Source of the DNA: Apostichopus japonicus
Taxonomy: Eukaryota > Echinodermata > Holothuroidea > Aspidochirotida > Stichopodidae
Reading direction: 5' to 3'
Assembly (NCBI RefSeq): GCF_037975245.1
Contig: NC_092568.1
Span: 5,684,001-5,748,000, forward strand
DNA length: 64,000 bases
The stretch's first letter is position 1. Each line of letters starts with the position of its first letter. The position numbers were made by a program, and so were the translations under genes. Below the pieces are notes generated by a model, which was given only the letters and a program-made list of their open reading frames with translations, did not search any database and was not told the origin of the DNA. This document shows, piece by piece, positions 24,001 through 36,636 of this stretch.

Positions 24001-26108
24001 TAGTGACCCAGAATGTAAAATTCAGGTCTAGGTTTTATGCCAACCTTTAAAGTGGAAATATAACTTTCCTTTCTGGAATTTAAAATGCAAATATTGATAT
24101 GTTATCAAAAATTCAAGAAAACCGAATAATGGAACAAACCATTCAAAGTATAATCAAGATTTCAAAGGCGAAAATATTAAAAACTTTTTTTCGTCAAACG
24201 GTTCATTTTGAGGCACTTTTAGACTATAATTTAGCTCTATTTAAGTAGCCCTAATCGCAAGGTTGTACTAATAACTATTTTAGTTTGTGTGATGTGAAGG
24301 AAAGAGGGAGAGAGGGTATGTAGTATGTGGTAGTATGTATGTAGTATGTGGTAGTATGTATGTAGTATGTATGTAGTATGTACACCCCGTAGTAGTGGTA
24401 TAACTCATCCCCGACTGAATGCAAAAACTACAGTACTGACGATGAGAGAGAGAGAAGGGGGAGGGGGGGGTGTTAGGCAAGCCCTTTTGCACACGCCACT
24501 GGGTTCCATTGTATAATAATGATAAGTAACACCATCAGGGGATATTTTTAAGATCATAGATACAGTACATGTATCCTATCGATACATATATCAGTGTCTA
24601 CGAGTGACAACATTAATAATAAAATAATATAATTTCATTAATTATGCAATATATCTGTAGGCCGTTACATTTTATGAATTAATGATTGACCACTCAGAGA
24701 TACGACAGTTAATAAAACATATATATAAATATAAATATGCATATATACATATAATTTCTAGTTTTTATAAACTGCATAAATGTCGTTGTTTCTTTGAAAG
24801 TTACACTTTTCACGACAAAATTTCAACAAAATTCTAAGGAAACTCGAAACATATGGGTTATTTGCACCCAAATAGAAAAAGAAGAGTCAGCTTCGCTTTG
24901 CTTACTTTTTAGCTCTCGGTTTTGGTTTGCTTTTAATTCCCTCTATTTCATTGCTGTTCATGTTCATATTATTTATTTAATTTTGTGCAACTTGTACTAT
25001 TTAATGTTGTAGCAAAACAAATAAACAAAACGAAACTATCTTCTGCTAGCCCCCCCCCCTCCCACTCTCCCCCTTTTCTCTCCCGCCGTAGCCCCTATGG
25101 ACAAAATCTAAGTGGAAAGGGAACATTTGCGTCGATTTTCCTACCTAAAGTTTTCGAGGTATCGAGTGAGTTGTTTCATACTTTGCTACTGAACTTGAAG
25201 CAAATGAGGTGTCATGCTAAAGATACAGCTTTACAAAGCATCCTTTGTGTTGCCTTGTTATTTGTCTTTCTATTTTGGAGAGTGGCCTGGGAATTGAGTA
25301 CGATCCAACTTTGCCAAAAAGTGGTTGTGAATCTTAAATAGTGCTTTGATGTATTCATATTATAATGCATACAGCAAACATTATGGGGGAAAAAAAGAGT
25401 TTAATTTTTTTTTGTTTTTGTGAAGGACCTTAATTTTAGAGTAACGTATATCAAATCCAAAATGGAGTCTTTAAAACTAAACAACGACAACTCGTACACT
25501 TGAATGGAAATTTCACAAGGAGTCACGTTCTTCGTTTTTATAAAAGATCAAAAAGTAAATTTAACCCTTGTTCTATTATTAAATAAGAATTAGAAGTTTG
25601 TATGCATGTTATCACGAAAACGATAAAGGCTTTACCTAAGTTACTTAAAAATATGAATCATACATTATATATATATCCCGTGTTGTACAGTTATTGTCTA
25701 CACTTGCAGATAAGTTTCCATTTCAACTATATATCAGCATATTTAACAGGAGGAATAAAATGGTACTAACAGAAACACCGTATGAGAAATGTGTGCTTCG
25801 GTTTAGCTGTAACATCTTCACAGTATCCACTTCCTGGCATTTGATAAAATAGTGACCCCTTCCCCTTCCCCTCCCTCTTACTACATAAGGTCCTAATTCC
25901 CACATGCAAGCCTTGTTCCCTCAAGAGAGGATACAGCAGTTCTACTCAATAAAACTCGATTCAGCCGAGTGTTCAGAGCTAACACCATTCTTAGTTTAAC
26001 ATTTGCTAACTGCTATGAAGAATATATTTTATTATTAGTGTACGCTTCAATGCTTGTATGGGAAAACAGGAAGGAATCTGGAGTAGAACACAGTAAATTC
26101 GATGTCTG

Positions 26109-26168
<60 letters not shown>

Positions 26169-27229
26169 TCTAACACCAAACACAGGCTGGTTTCGGCCGT
26201 AACCTTGCAAGAACTTAAATTACACAACGTAATCTTTCTTGGAACCAAGTCTAGATCGTTTAGCAGTACAAGCAATAAAAAGCTGGTATTTTAACTTTAA
26301 TATTTCTCATCCACCCTGGACGTGATCTTAAAATAAATGGGTGAATTCGCCTGTTCGTGAGCTCAAGAGCAAATTCTGTGACGCTTAGGAGAATTAAAGT
26401 CAAAGTGATTGGGCTAAGGCTAGGCTAAATTGTGTGTGTGTGTACCTGAATGTAACGGAGGCCACTGAAAGCTAAGTACTGACCCTATCCCTTGCGACGG
26501 TCTAAGTCACACTGACCCGTGGGGAATTTCAGATTTATTTTGAGCTAATAGTGGCATCTCTGAGTCCGACATAAGGCCAAACACATCGACTCTTTGTCAA
26601 AATCCTATTCAAATGCAAATTAGACTCTAGTCCCGTCTCTTGTGCGAATTCAGGCTCAGAGGTGTATAACAATAAGTAGTTATTGTCGTTAATTGAACCA
26701 ATGTCCAAGGGCCCCCAAGTAGGGTTGGTTCCGAAATTTTGAGCCAATGGATAACAACTTTCAGTCATGTTTGAGCATGAATAATGTACCAACATGGCAA
26801 TACCTTAGTATATTTTTTACTAAACAAGTTATTTATCAAGTCTAATAACAGTCCATTACAGTTAAGATGAAGTAAGGATGAATGGCAGGCCCCAGCTAAA
26901 ACTGTTGAGTTGGCCCCTAAAACCTTACCTACGACAGTGTTAGGGCTAGAGTACGACAATGCTAGTTCAAAGTAAAAAAATATTCCTTATCAACAAAAGA
27001 AGTTATCAAATGGAAACAGTTTCTCTTATGTGGCAGAAATAATATCTTTATCGCTGTAATTCTGATTACTGAGTGGAGTGCATGACATAGTAAACACGTT
27101 GCAGTTTCTGCGTGAGTAACCAGAACGCCATTAATGACTTGTGCTAGACATAAATTGACGCAGTTTTTTATAATTTTTGGAAGACTTCGTTTAGTCCTAC
27201 CAGACTTTTAGATGATAAACCTAGCCTAT

Positions 27230-27286
<57 letters not shown>

Positions 27287-30200
27287 ATATATATATTGGG
27301 TGGAATTGGGTGGAATTTATAACAATTGTCATTAACATGTAAGGCTAATAGTAGTACTATTAACAACTAACAACTTTGGGTACCTAACGGAGCGAATTTC
27401 AAACGAAAATCTTACACAGCGAGATTGAAATGTCGGTCCACTTCCATATAGTAGGCTATCTGGTGGAGCGGACAGTGACAGATCCAGGATTTCTCACAGG
27501 GGAGGAGGGGGGGGGGGTGCCCAGAAGGCATCGGTATAAAGAAAGAAATTTCTACACCGAAATAGCGTTACATACGGAGACAACTGTAGAATGTACGAAA
27601 TGCTGCACTTTTCCCCTCTTTTGACCATGTCTTATGTTTGCAGCTAATTTTTAGTGCCAAAAAAGGGGAGGGGGGGGGCGAGGTGTGATCAAAATAGGGC
27701 TCCCACCCGACCCTCCTTCCTGGATCCGCCACTGAAGTACACCAAGGTTCTGTAATTTTATTGTAGAAATGAGATTCGACCAATAGCTTTTAAGTCACAG
27801 AGCGCCGCGGCATGGTGTGTCTATTTTCATATTTATTACTTGCCTTAATTAATGAGTAAATATGTCTACTTATGCGCCCTTTCTTATTAAAGGTACAAGA
27901 AGATCCACAGGGCTCTGATAGACGGAATGGAACTACTTGGCTTTGAGCAGTACATCCCAGAGAGTACGCAGGGCTGTGTCGTCACATGCTTCAAGCAGCC
28001 AACGAACAAAAACTGGGATTTTAAAGAATTTTACCAAGGCTTGATCGATCACGGTGAGTAGAAATCCAAACGCATATTTCGTGAATTTCTGTATACGCGT
28101 CCTTGAAGGCAGGGATTAAAGGTATGCTGTATTGGCCACAAATATGCTAGATATTCAAATATGGTCACCTTTGGTCAAAAGTCTTAAACGGTTTATATTG
28201 CAACCTTCGAGGAAATTTTCTTCACTGGGATTATTTAGTCATCTTGTGACCTCCAGAAAAGTACTTTTTTGAAAACTGTAATTTGGGGCCTATACTGACT
28301 ACCTTTAACTTTACATACCAAAGCAGTACGAAGAAACTGCCCATTGTTTTTCTTGATTTGTAAATTAATGGCTATAAGGCGCGCTGTCACGAGCTCTTTA
28401 GAAAAGACGCCGGAGTAGCATGAGTACACGAGTAGTAGTTTCACGAAAATACTATTGTACACTAAGTACAGTGCTTTTTCCGACGGGAAAAATGAATACA
28501 ATTAAAATATATGGTGACTCGATATGAGTTATACGAACTGAACAAATTGTAGAAATGCTTTACACTTACCATGAACGCAGTTCAGATAACCATTTTATGC
28601 TGACACATATCAAAGCTATAGCAAGTATCCCATTTCATTCAATTAAATAATAGTTACACAAATAAGTCATTTCCTCGGTTTAAAATACTTAGAATGAGGT
28701 CTTACTTAACTGGACACTAATTTACTGTTGTACCCGCAATACAAATATGCCAGGAAACCCTTCTTTCCAGGAATCTGGTATAAAGGAATACATTTGAAAA
28801 GGAGATTAAGCAAAAAAACTAAACGAAACTTACGGGACACAGCTTCCGGTTACCTCCTCGATTCCATAACAACTCCCTGCTCGAATACGGTAGACTGTCA
28901 TCTACAGGATTTTACGTAGCGATACATAGTGAACCCTGCTTTCACCTCTACAACGAATACACAATGTCGCACAATGTATAGGTGCAGTTGCCTACAGTTC
29001 TGCTTAGCTAAAATACATAACGTTAAAACAGAGTTAACACTTTTGCCTCAATTATATGACTATGCATAGCGTAGGTACACACAGTCCCCCTATTTTTGCC
29101 GGATTAAAAAGCTGCCCTGAAACTACGCTACGAACCAAAAATATGCGGATCAGTGAACACCCATTCAAAATACCAAGTACTGGCATCGACAAGGAATTGC
29201 CCGCTCTTTACTGGGAATTTCCCAAGCACATGGCTACCACGCAGTACTTCATGCTGACCATGTGATAGTCTCTAAAAGGAAAACACAAACACTAAAGATC
29301 GGCTCATGATAGGTAGCTGGCAATCTACGTTCACAATTTCTTGCCAAGGTTCAAGTCATTCAATCAGCAGGAATATGCTATTGGTGTGATTATTTGGCTT
29401 TTCTAACATGTCTATGGAACGCCAAAACAGACAAAAATGCATTAAAACATTATGTAAACCTAAGGCATTATGTGAACACAAAGTTTATCGCCACATAATG
29501 ATCAAGAACAATCTAAATCCCTTTTTGGCACTAACAGCACCTCCACATAATGACCGAGAACATTTTATTTATCATACGATCCTAATGACCCCCAATACCG
29601 ACAATATTATTCACAAGCCCTTATGTAGGAATTCGCATATCACCACATAAAGACTAACGCGGTTTATTGGTCCTTATGTGGATACTCGAATCGTCACATA
29701 ATGACTAACGATCTGCTTAGTCCCTATGTGATTTGTTTCAGCATTTTTGTCGGTTTTGGTGTTCCATTCATGTCTGTGTACAACATCGGTGGGCATAAAA
29801 GGGTGATTTTGGGCTAAAAGGTTACCTTTGCTTTTTCACAGTTCAACAAACCAGAAAATCGAGGGCGGTATATCTCTATACAACTATTCCTTTTTCAAAG
29901 ATATTCATTTTGAAGACATTTCAAAACTGTCTAGACTGTACATTTGTTCATAATAATGGATATACCATATGCAAAAGGAAACTAATTTTCATTGAATTAT
30001 GTGCAAAGATTATACGTCATTTATACCTGATCAAAACATTTTCTATAAGACAATGACGTAATGTTATACACTGATATCTTTCATCCAATTCGTAAATATG
30101 ATCCATAATTACCTATATCGAATATCACACGATTATGTAACACATTAATTTCTTGCGTTATTATCTTACACAGGTTACGTGATTTATGCTGGTAACACTT

Positions 30201-30325
30201 GCAACGACTGCATGACGTTTCGTATTGGTAGCATGGGGCGTTTGACCAGCAAAGACGTCCGCCAATTGCTGGAGTGTGTTAGGAAGGTATTACACAATAT
30301 GGCTATTGAGATACCCGTAATGTAA
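18026..30325 (+). CDS. phnW-like (AEPT): 2-aminoethylphosphonate--pyruvate transaminase (eight coding exons, 413 aa)
   Basis: A pyridoxal-phosphate enzyme that exchanges the amino group between 2-aminoethylphosphonate and pyruvate, giving phosphonoacetaldehyde and alanine. In animals that contain phosphonolipids it can also serve phosphonate synthesis. Coding exons: 18026-18047, 19078-19317, 21105-21205, 21854-22094, 22760-22924, 23490-23649, 27893-28053, 30174-30325. All join in frame. Family landmarks are FTPGPL (residues 46-51), [30 protein letters not shown] with Asp208 (cofactor ring), SSANKC with Lys234 (Schiff-base lysine), [10 protein letters not shown] and FRIGSMGRL near the end. The core of about 370 residues matches the bacterial family length. 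The extra N-terminus is a hexapeptide repeat. The stop used here reads through a weak donor at 30287; an alternative last exon is discussed in the findings. Confidence 0.92.
19078..19317 (+). CDS. Transaminase coding exon 2 (repeat tail and start of catalytic core)
   Basis: The acceptor is TTTTCTTAG. Residues 8-40 are about six copies of Gln-Asn-Gly-His-Ser-Ser, encoded by an 18-bp minisatellite. The conserved core starts at residue 44 with KLFTPGPL. The donor is GTAAGT. Confidence 0.9.
20776..21060 (+). repeat. tRNA-derived SINE in intron 2
   Basis: A-box-like TAGCCGGTGCGG (20791-20802) and B-box GGTTCGATATCC (20844-20855) are followed by a unique body and an ATT-rich tail (about 21030-21060). 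It lies 45 bp before the acceptor of exon 3. The tRNA-like head does not fold into a full cloverleaf, so I call it a SINE rather than a tRNA gene. Confidence 0.75.
21105..21205 (+). CDS. Transaminase coding exon 3
   Basis: The acceptor is TGTGCTTAG. It carries the motif [14 protein letters not shown], the phosphate-cup glycine/serine region of the cofactor site. It ends in phase 0 at the donor GTAAGT. Confidence 0.92.
21206..21853 (+). other. Intron 3
   Basis: Holds a poly-G run (21429-21446) and no recognised element. GT-AG borders. Confidence 0.7.
21854..22094 (+). CDS. Transaminase coding exon 4
   Basis: The acceptor is CTATGGCAG. Encodes [13 protein letters not shown] and [10 protein letters not shown], both family signatures. 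It ends with one base of Asp202 at the donor GTAAGT. Confidence 0.93.
22480..22520 (-). repeat. Degenerate hammerhead-like repeat relic in intron 4
   Basis: On the minus strand it reads CTGATGA, then AGATGCTACAGC, then CGAA, followed after an 8-9 bp interruption by ACGTTG. The order recalls the Penelope-type hammerhead consensus but the core is broken, so this is at most a relic. Confidence 0.25.
22760..22924 (+). CDS. Transaminase coding exon 5 (active-site lysine)
   Basis: The acceptor is TCACTGCAG. Contains Asp208 in IVDSMSSFG and Lys234 in SSANKC, followed by [11 protein letters not shown]. The exon ends at AG followed by GCAAGT, a non-canonical GC donor. The only nearby GT (22929) would break the frame. 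Confidence 0.92.
23490..23649 (+). CDS. Transaminase coding exon 6
   Basis: The acceptor is TTCTTTGCAG. Encodes RATSLCFDL, then [16 protein letters not shown], the family's TPPTH segment. It ends in phase 2 at GTAACA. Confidence 0.93.
26112..26168. repeat. (TA)n microsatellite
   Basis: About 57 bp of alternating TA, next to TTCGGCCGTAACC, a word also found in repeat families carrying hammerhead-like motifs. Confidence 0.95.
27231..27296. repeat. (TA)n microsatellite
   Basis: About 66 bp of alternating TA with one interruption. Confidence 0.95.
27473..27734. mobile_element. MITE-like inverted-repeat element, no TSD
   Basis: CAGTGACAGATCCAGGAT at the left and TCCTGGATCCGCCACTG at the right are imperfect inverted repeats of the CAGTGGCGGATCCAGG type. 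The flanking 8 bp do not match, so it is old or rearranged. Confidence 0.6.
27893..28053 (+). CDS. Transaminase coding exon 7
   Basis: The acceptor is TTATTAAAG. Encodes [19 protein letters not shown] and the segment leading to FYQGLIDHG, the small C-terminal domain. It ends in phase 1 at GTGAGT. Confidence 0.92.
28116..28308 (+). mobile_element. TTAA-flanked MITE, copy 1 (193 bp), intron 7
   Basis: Begins TTAAAGGTATGCTGTATT and ends ACTGACTACCTTTAA. TTAA at both ends is the target duplication expected for piggyBac or Kolobok transposition. Copy 2 lies at 39393-39640 in opposite orientation and shares GGCC(C)CAAA, ATGCTAGATATTCA and TGGTCACC. Confidence 0.75.
29414..29767. mobile_element. 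Foldback MITE, 354 bp, intron 7
   Basis: ATGGAACGCCAAAAC at the left is the imperfect inverse of GTTTTGGTGTTCCAT at the right. Flanks are ACATGTCT and TCATGTCT (8 bp, one difference). Inside, the word CACATAATGA or its inverse (TTATGTGG, TCATTATGTG) occurs many times on both strands, giving a strongly self-complementary element. Confidence 0.7.
30174..30325 (+). CDS. Transaminase coding exon 8 (3' end)
   Basis: The acceptor is ATCTTACACAG. Encodes YVIYAGNTC and [23 protein letters not shown], then twelve more residues ([12 protein letters not shown]) before TAA at 30323-30325. Those last residues fit the usual C-terminal helix of the family. A possible donor AAG/GTATTA at 30286-30287 would instead join in phase 0 to the exon at 52316. 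ATTAAA at 30474-30479 is a possible polyadenylation signal. Confidence 0.85.
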
Positions 30326-31128
30326 ATTCTGTTGAAAATACTCCCTGGCATGATGTTGTCTGGTTGTTTCTTGGTTAGCATAGCTAACTTTTTCAAAATG
30401 GTTTAGGGCATCTTAATTACATCGGATATGGCCATAGATGTATATCATTCAATAACTAACATTGTTAATGTATATTAAATTATTCGACGCAAAGTAGGCC
30501 AAAGTCCAATCACGTGCACAGTATTTCAAACAAGGTGCGGACGGAGGGTTGGGGGAGGGAATGGGGGGATATCTTAATTTTCCTGATTAGGTATATGCTT
30601 GAAATTATTTGCACGGAAGGACCAGAATTGAGTAATGATATTTTGGAGGGGTGTGCCCGTAGAATCTTTAAAAGTATTGTCGTCAAATTTTGCATTGTGA
30701 ATGGTAAGTAGACTATTAATTAGCTTTATAATCAGGTTGTCCTAATCACTGCTCATAATGTACAAAAAAAAAACAATGCCCCGACTGAATGTTTTCCCAA
30801 GACTGGGTGGGGCATCCATTCCTGTCCCTCTGTACCTTTGCGCACGCCACGCTCCATATCCTTCCCCGCTCGAATTTGTTCTTATAACATTGAAAACAGG
30901 CCAAAATTATATGATATCGATTATTCAGGATATACATTTATAACCAACTCAGTGACTTAAATACTTTTGTATAGGTATACGGGTATTCTTCCTCTCTAAG
31001 ACAATATCTTATTTCAATTCGTAGTTTGCTTCTCGAGACACATAAGTGACGTTATCATCTTAATGTCATAAACACATTACCACAGTTTCTGACCTAACAT
31101 TTTGTATGAAAAAAATTTATTCTTGTAA

Positions 31129-31136
<8 letters not shown>

Positions 31137-31189
<53 letters not shown>

Positions 31190-31204
31190 ATTTATATATA
31201 TATA
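31137..31204. repeat. (TA)n microsatellite
   Basis: About 60 bp of alternating TA next to GTGTGTGTATA. Confidence 0.95.
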
Positions 31205-33446
31205 CGCACACCATAAACAAAAACAGTAAAACGAAAAAAGTGTGCACATATGCATTTGTGTAAGTGTAATAATCAGATAACATAACAGTAATTCCAACCA
31301 AATGTTCAAAAACAAATTGATACAAATCGTATATCATTTAATGCAATTTAGTACATTAAACGAATTATGTTGGTAAAAATATATCCTGCATACAAATATT
31401 GTCATTGTTTGGTATTCGCCTTAAAAATTGGAGGATCATTTCAAAAGTGGTCTCTATGTTAATATATGTTACAACTTCAAGTTGAAAAACATGTTTTCAA
31501 AGTTTCAACAATTATATTTTTAGTGTTAATGTTTAGTTGGTTTATCTGATAGCGTATTTTACTTTATATCCGATATTTATAAAAAAAAATTGTTTAACAT
31601 GTTGTATAATGTGAGGTCTCATTTGAAAGTGTTTCCTTGATTGGTTGTATTAGGGCTTTAAGTTTGATTAATGGGGACCGTTTTGAGCATAACTGGAGGC
31701 AAGAATTATTGATACGCGCAAGCGATACTTTTTGTCTTTAGATTTAGTATCAACCAAGTGGAGATGCAGGTTGTACTTTTTGACGTCGTTTTACGGTTTG
31801 CAAGATATGACTAAGGTGCCCGCTTGTACATATATATTTTACATACCCCTACCCCCCCCTCCCCCTTAGACGTCTCATCCGGTCACAGTGTGGACTGTTG
31901 ATGAGCAGCCAGTAGAGTTGTTGAACACATTTTTCTTCTCGTATTCAGGGAGACCTTTAATGTCCTGCTAAACTTTAACAAACCAGGGGCACAATTCTCT
32001 GGGCAACTAAGCCCAGTTTAACATTGGTAATATATGCGTCATGTATACGAGCTCCGTGATCTGCAGTTTTAGTTTAGTAAAAAAAAGACAGGGTATCCTT
32101 TGTCGAGCTGGCAAGGCAATGAACGACGTCACAAATGTACATTCTCGCTTTTAAATTGTGTTTATTTAGTAAGTATTTTAAGGCATTGCAGGGTTTGCCA
32201 TATCTAATAATACGCATTTCGATCTCCGTACAGTTTTCTACATGAAATATATATCGTTAATTCATTTCTCAAAAGTCATCGAGCAGAAAGCCACAAAAAA
32301 AAAAAAATTGATGTATTTAAAAGGGATTTCTTTAAGAATGCAAACGCAATACAATGGTGTAAAACTGCTCAGATTTGTCAGCAAAAAATAAAAACTGCTT
32401 CTGTTTTTTATTTGGTGTGTGTTTTTTGAAGACTATACCTTCCCTACCCCCTATACTCCCCTACCCCCTACCCCCCAGCACCGGCTCTCTCCCTCTCTCT
32501 CTTTCTTCTTCCCAGAACCATACCATCGTTTTCCCGATTCACTAAATTAAAAACTAAATTATTTTCGCTGGATGCACGATGTATTTTCTTATTCATTTAC
32601 GGTGCTTTCTTACTGTGTAAATGTGGGGGTTGGATGACCACATATTTGCAATTTTACTACAACTAAATCGCACCAGAAAGTTCAAATTAAGCTTCACTGC
32701 AACGATTTGTAAATAAAACACAAACAAACATAACAAATGAAACGATTAAAAAAGTTTGTTTCAAACATGAACAGTTTTCTGTATTTTATTAAAGAGGTCA
32801 TAACTTAGCCGTGTTAAGGTACATTGTAAGAACCATTCTTTCCCTTTTAAGGGTAAGTCAGTAAATCGATGATGACATCCACTTCTGATACATGCCTAAA
32901 TGATTACATCAATCAATTGTTTTATATAGTTTAATCATTCAACCGAAACATGTTCTATAGACCTCATAACCACACAGAGGTACAGTTGGATAACATCCAA
33001 CACTACTTATCCTTCATGAATTTGTTATGCATTGCTATACATGTTACCTGAAGCCTAGTATAACTTGTCTGCTTTCCTTATTAAGTTTTGTCTTGCTATT
33101 GAGGAACTGACCTTTAACGGTCTGTGTTAGACTAAGTAGTTCAGTCACTTTCCCTTAACCTGTCATGCATCCAAAGTTAAAAGCCTGACAACATATATCA
33201 ACTTTGTACATAAAAGTATAATTTGATTGGAGGTGTAGCTAAGTAGTTATAACGACAGATGTATCAGATTATAAGGGGTACCGTACCCAATTATGTGTGA
33301 ATGGTACTTGATTGAAAGACTTATACCAACTTAGAACCCAACTCGATGCACCTTTTAATTTTGCTTGATAATAATATAGATAACAAGCCAAGAATCTGTA
33401 GAGATAGAAGAGCTGGGAAGATAACTTAACGTACGTACGTATATGG

Positions 33447-33603
33447 TACATACATACACACACACATACACCCACACATACATACATACATACATACATA
33501 CATACATACATACATACATACATACATACATACATACATACATACATACATACATACATACATACATACATACATACATACATACACACACATACAATAC
33601 ATA
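33447..33603 (+). repeat. (CATA)n microsatellite
   Basis: About 27 perfect CATA tetramers with impure (CA)n edges. The long MYVC and YIHT frames over it are artefacts of the repeat. Confidence 0.97.
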
Positions 33604-36600
33604 CATCACTTTGAAAGTACAAGTGTTTCTATTATATAGAAGAATAGTTTGAAATACAAAAATAATCAACCTTTGATTAGTTTGAGTTGCAACAAATTGA
33701 TGATCGGATATCATACAAGGCAATGAGAGTCGCATGAGGCACTTTTGATGAAAGATTAGTTGAAGGGAAAACTAAATCAAGGCACATCATTTGAAAAATA
33801 AGAAAAAAATGTTCCTGGAATATTTCAAGTATATATATTATCTTCAGTAATCCCATAAAAACTTGGTGTCATTCATAATAGCTGCAAGATCCAAGACGAA
33901 AGGTCTGTAAAAATTCCCCAAAAGAGTTCGCGTCGAATTCCACATACGTCCTGTTTGTTTCTTTTTGTAATTTACATTCTTAGACTTTGACTGACAAATA
34001 TCGCTTGGCTCGGACGAAGGTGATACATCTGTTGATAAATGATTAAAATATAACCTTTGGTTAGAAAATGTAAACGACGAACACCAGATGTGTGTGTGTG
34101 TGTGTGACAGGGAGGGGTGGAGGGGAGGGGCAATATGACATTGTCCCTTCCAGGTATTAACGAGCATCCCTCCATGCACACATTAATCTGCATATAACAA
34201 TCACAGTAATCTGGGCATCTATATTTTGATTTTACCATTCTTGCAATAAACATAAGAAATAAACTTTGTTTTATATAGGCTGAACTAGGCTGCTAACGGT
34301 CGATTAACCTGCAAAATATACCGTAGTCATTTAGTCTGGTTAGAACGTAGTCTATGCAGTCGGCTTTTTGATCTAATATACACGGTCAACTATTTCCTAC
34401 TTTGGCTTCCTCGTTATAACTAATGGCCTACACTTTACCGATTGAGATAGAGTATTCACGCAACGATTGCGTTGCAATTAGTAATTGATTGTTTAAGTTG
34501 GAAACCCAGTACATTGCAGCGTGTATACGGTCATAATAGGACTCGGCAACGCCTGTAACCTTTTCTAATGTCCCATATAACATGAAGGGAAATAATACAA
34601 ATACTTAACGGTAAAACCTTGTTAACAATTATTCGTAAATTAATAAGAATACAACTATAGTGAGTCTTTATTATATATAATGGTGATTATAACACTTTCT
34701 TCAAACTTGACTTGGGAGAGGAAATAGCGAAATAATCAAATTTATAAGACGTATTTATAGAAAAACTTAAAAACTACGGATACGTTTAAGAGTCATTTAA
34801 TCACATCAACCATGGCAACTGTTGTGTGTACCAATAAAACTTAAGTTTCATTTCATTACAAATTAAAAGTTTATTTCATTTTGTGATATGGTGGCTATTA
34901 TACGCTTCCGTAATGCGTGCATCAAAAGCGATCAGGGGTTACAGCGCTAGCTCCATCCTCAGCGCACTAAATATTCATATATCATAGGGGGTTAACACTT
35001 ATGTATTTCTTTATCCAGCTCCATCCTGAACGCACATTAAAGCCCACCCACATTATTTAAACCACGCCTATATCTCCAGTCTCAGCACACTCCTTATGTC
35101 ATTCAAAGGTTTCCCCCGCCTTTTTATGTTAATTTCACCTCTCGCTAGCAGCAGCTTCCTACGGCGACAATCGCAAGCAGGAGAAACAGTCATATACAAC
35201 GAAGAAATGTGCAATTAACCATCTAATTATTGCAGACGACGATGTCAAATTCTTGCTAGAATAATGGGGTATGAGTAACCTTAAATTAGTGTTTAAATGT
35301 AAAGGTGAAATAACGGGATCATGTCGATTTTGTCATTTCTGCGATACAGTCAGTACGCGCGATATTGAAGTATAACCTAACGTTAGCTCTTACGTTGTTA
35401 GGCTAGGTTAGGCCAGATCCTTTCCCTGATGTAGTAAATTTATACGCTGTACTACTAGCTGAGATAGTATAGGCTAGTGTTTGTAAACTAGTAAGTACCT
35501 TCACTTCAGGACTAAATCTAGACCTAAGTAAGTTTATGCCTGTACTGTGTGTCATACTCAAAGCAAGACCTTCCCTAATTCAAGGCCACCTCTAGTGACT
35601 ACTTCTACCAAATGCGAGTAATTGTGGTGTACGGTAACTTCTGAGGGCACACCTAATCAAAGCCACGCATTAATAGTGAAATTATACATAGGCCTAAATC
35701 TCTTTGCGCTTGGGTCAGTACACTTTAGTGTAAGTTAGAGTTAGACCCTGTAGGCCTAGCTTGCCTTCACTTTTAAAGGGTGTGAAGACTCGCGCAAAAA
35801 GAAACATCTCATGCCGGTAATCTGACCTACTGTAGTTTCAAATGAGGTGTAACATGTTTTATTACTGTACTGTCTGCATTTTGTAGCGACACAAACAAAT
35901 GTCACTCGCAAGCAACGGAGAGTTAACTTTCAGATGGCCGCACGCGGTTTGGGGCGAGTCTTCAATGCCTTTAAAAGACTAGGCCTAGGCTATGCTAGTG
36001 GTCTACATGGTTGGGAAATGGCTAATAGTGATTGTAGACACTGAAAGAAGAGATTGCTTAAAATTGCAAGTGATGCATTTATGGTGGTGGCCTAGACTAA
36101 CCTCAGACTCTGAGTGTAAAACTTACCCAGGCTATGCTATAAACAGTTAAGCTAGTAAATTTAGGTTATATGTAATTGATAATGTGAAATTTAATTAGAA
36201 AGATGATAATTTTGTACTATTCATTTATGAAAACCAAGAAACTTGTGTACGGTTAATCTCAATCTGGACTATACTTCAGTGTTAATTGGTCAGAAATCAG
36301 TGCCTTGGGGAGAAGAGAGGGGGGGAAGGGGGAGACTTGTGTGTCAAATTTAAACAAGTTTTGGCTGAAATGTCAGTTAATTAGGCTAGGCCTTCCCATG
36401 CAATGATATAGGTTTAGCCTAGGCCTAGTCACATATCAGATTTATCCACATGAGAAATGTAAAAATGAAACACCACATGACTAGGTCACAGCTTTGCACT
36501 CCCAATGTTATAAACCTCATACTATAACACAGACATAAGTTTTATTAATCTCATGTTGTTCTTATTCAAAAAATATACTACCCAGAGGTAGGTTTGAAGC

Positions 36601-36636
36601 ACTGTCAGTGAGACAGATTATATTTCCATATTAGGC

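Larger units (their letters stand above)
23650..27892 (+). other. Intron 6 (4.2 kb) with repeats
   Basis: Holds a GTATGTAGTATGTGG microsatellite (24318-24385), C-rich runs, two (TA)n tracts, a hammerhead-like relic near 25797-25830, and a MITE-like element (27473-27734). No embedded gene seen. Confidence 0.6.
30326..36636. other. No supported gene; microsatellites
   Basis: Contains the (TA)n and (CATA)n arrays listed separately, C-rich runs near 31848 and 32450, and a duplicated GCTCCATCCT segment near 34951 and 35019. No exon with good splice sites and protein-like content was found. Confidence 0.45.

Noticed and set aside
33269-33735. 117- and 126-codon frames of MYVC repeats
   Set aside because: Translation of the (CATA)n microsatellite.
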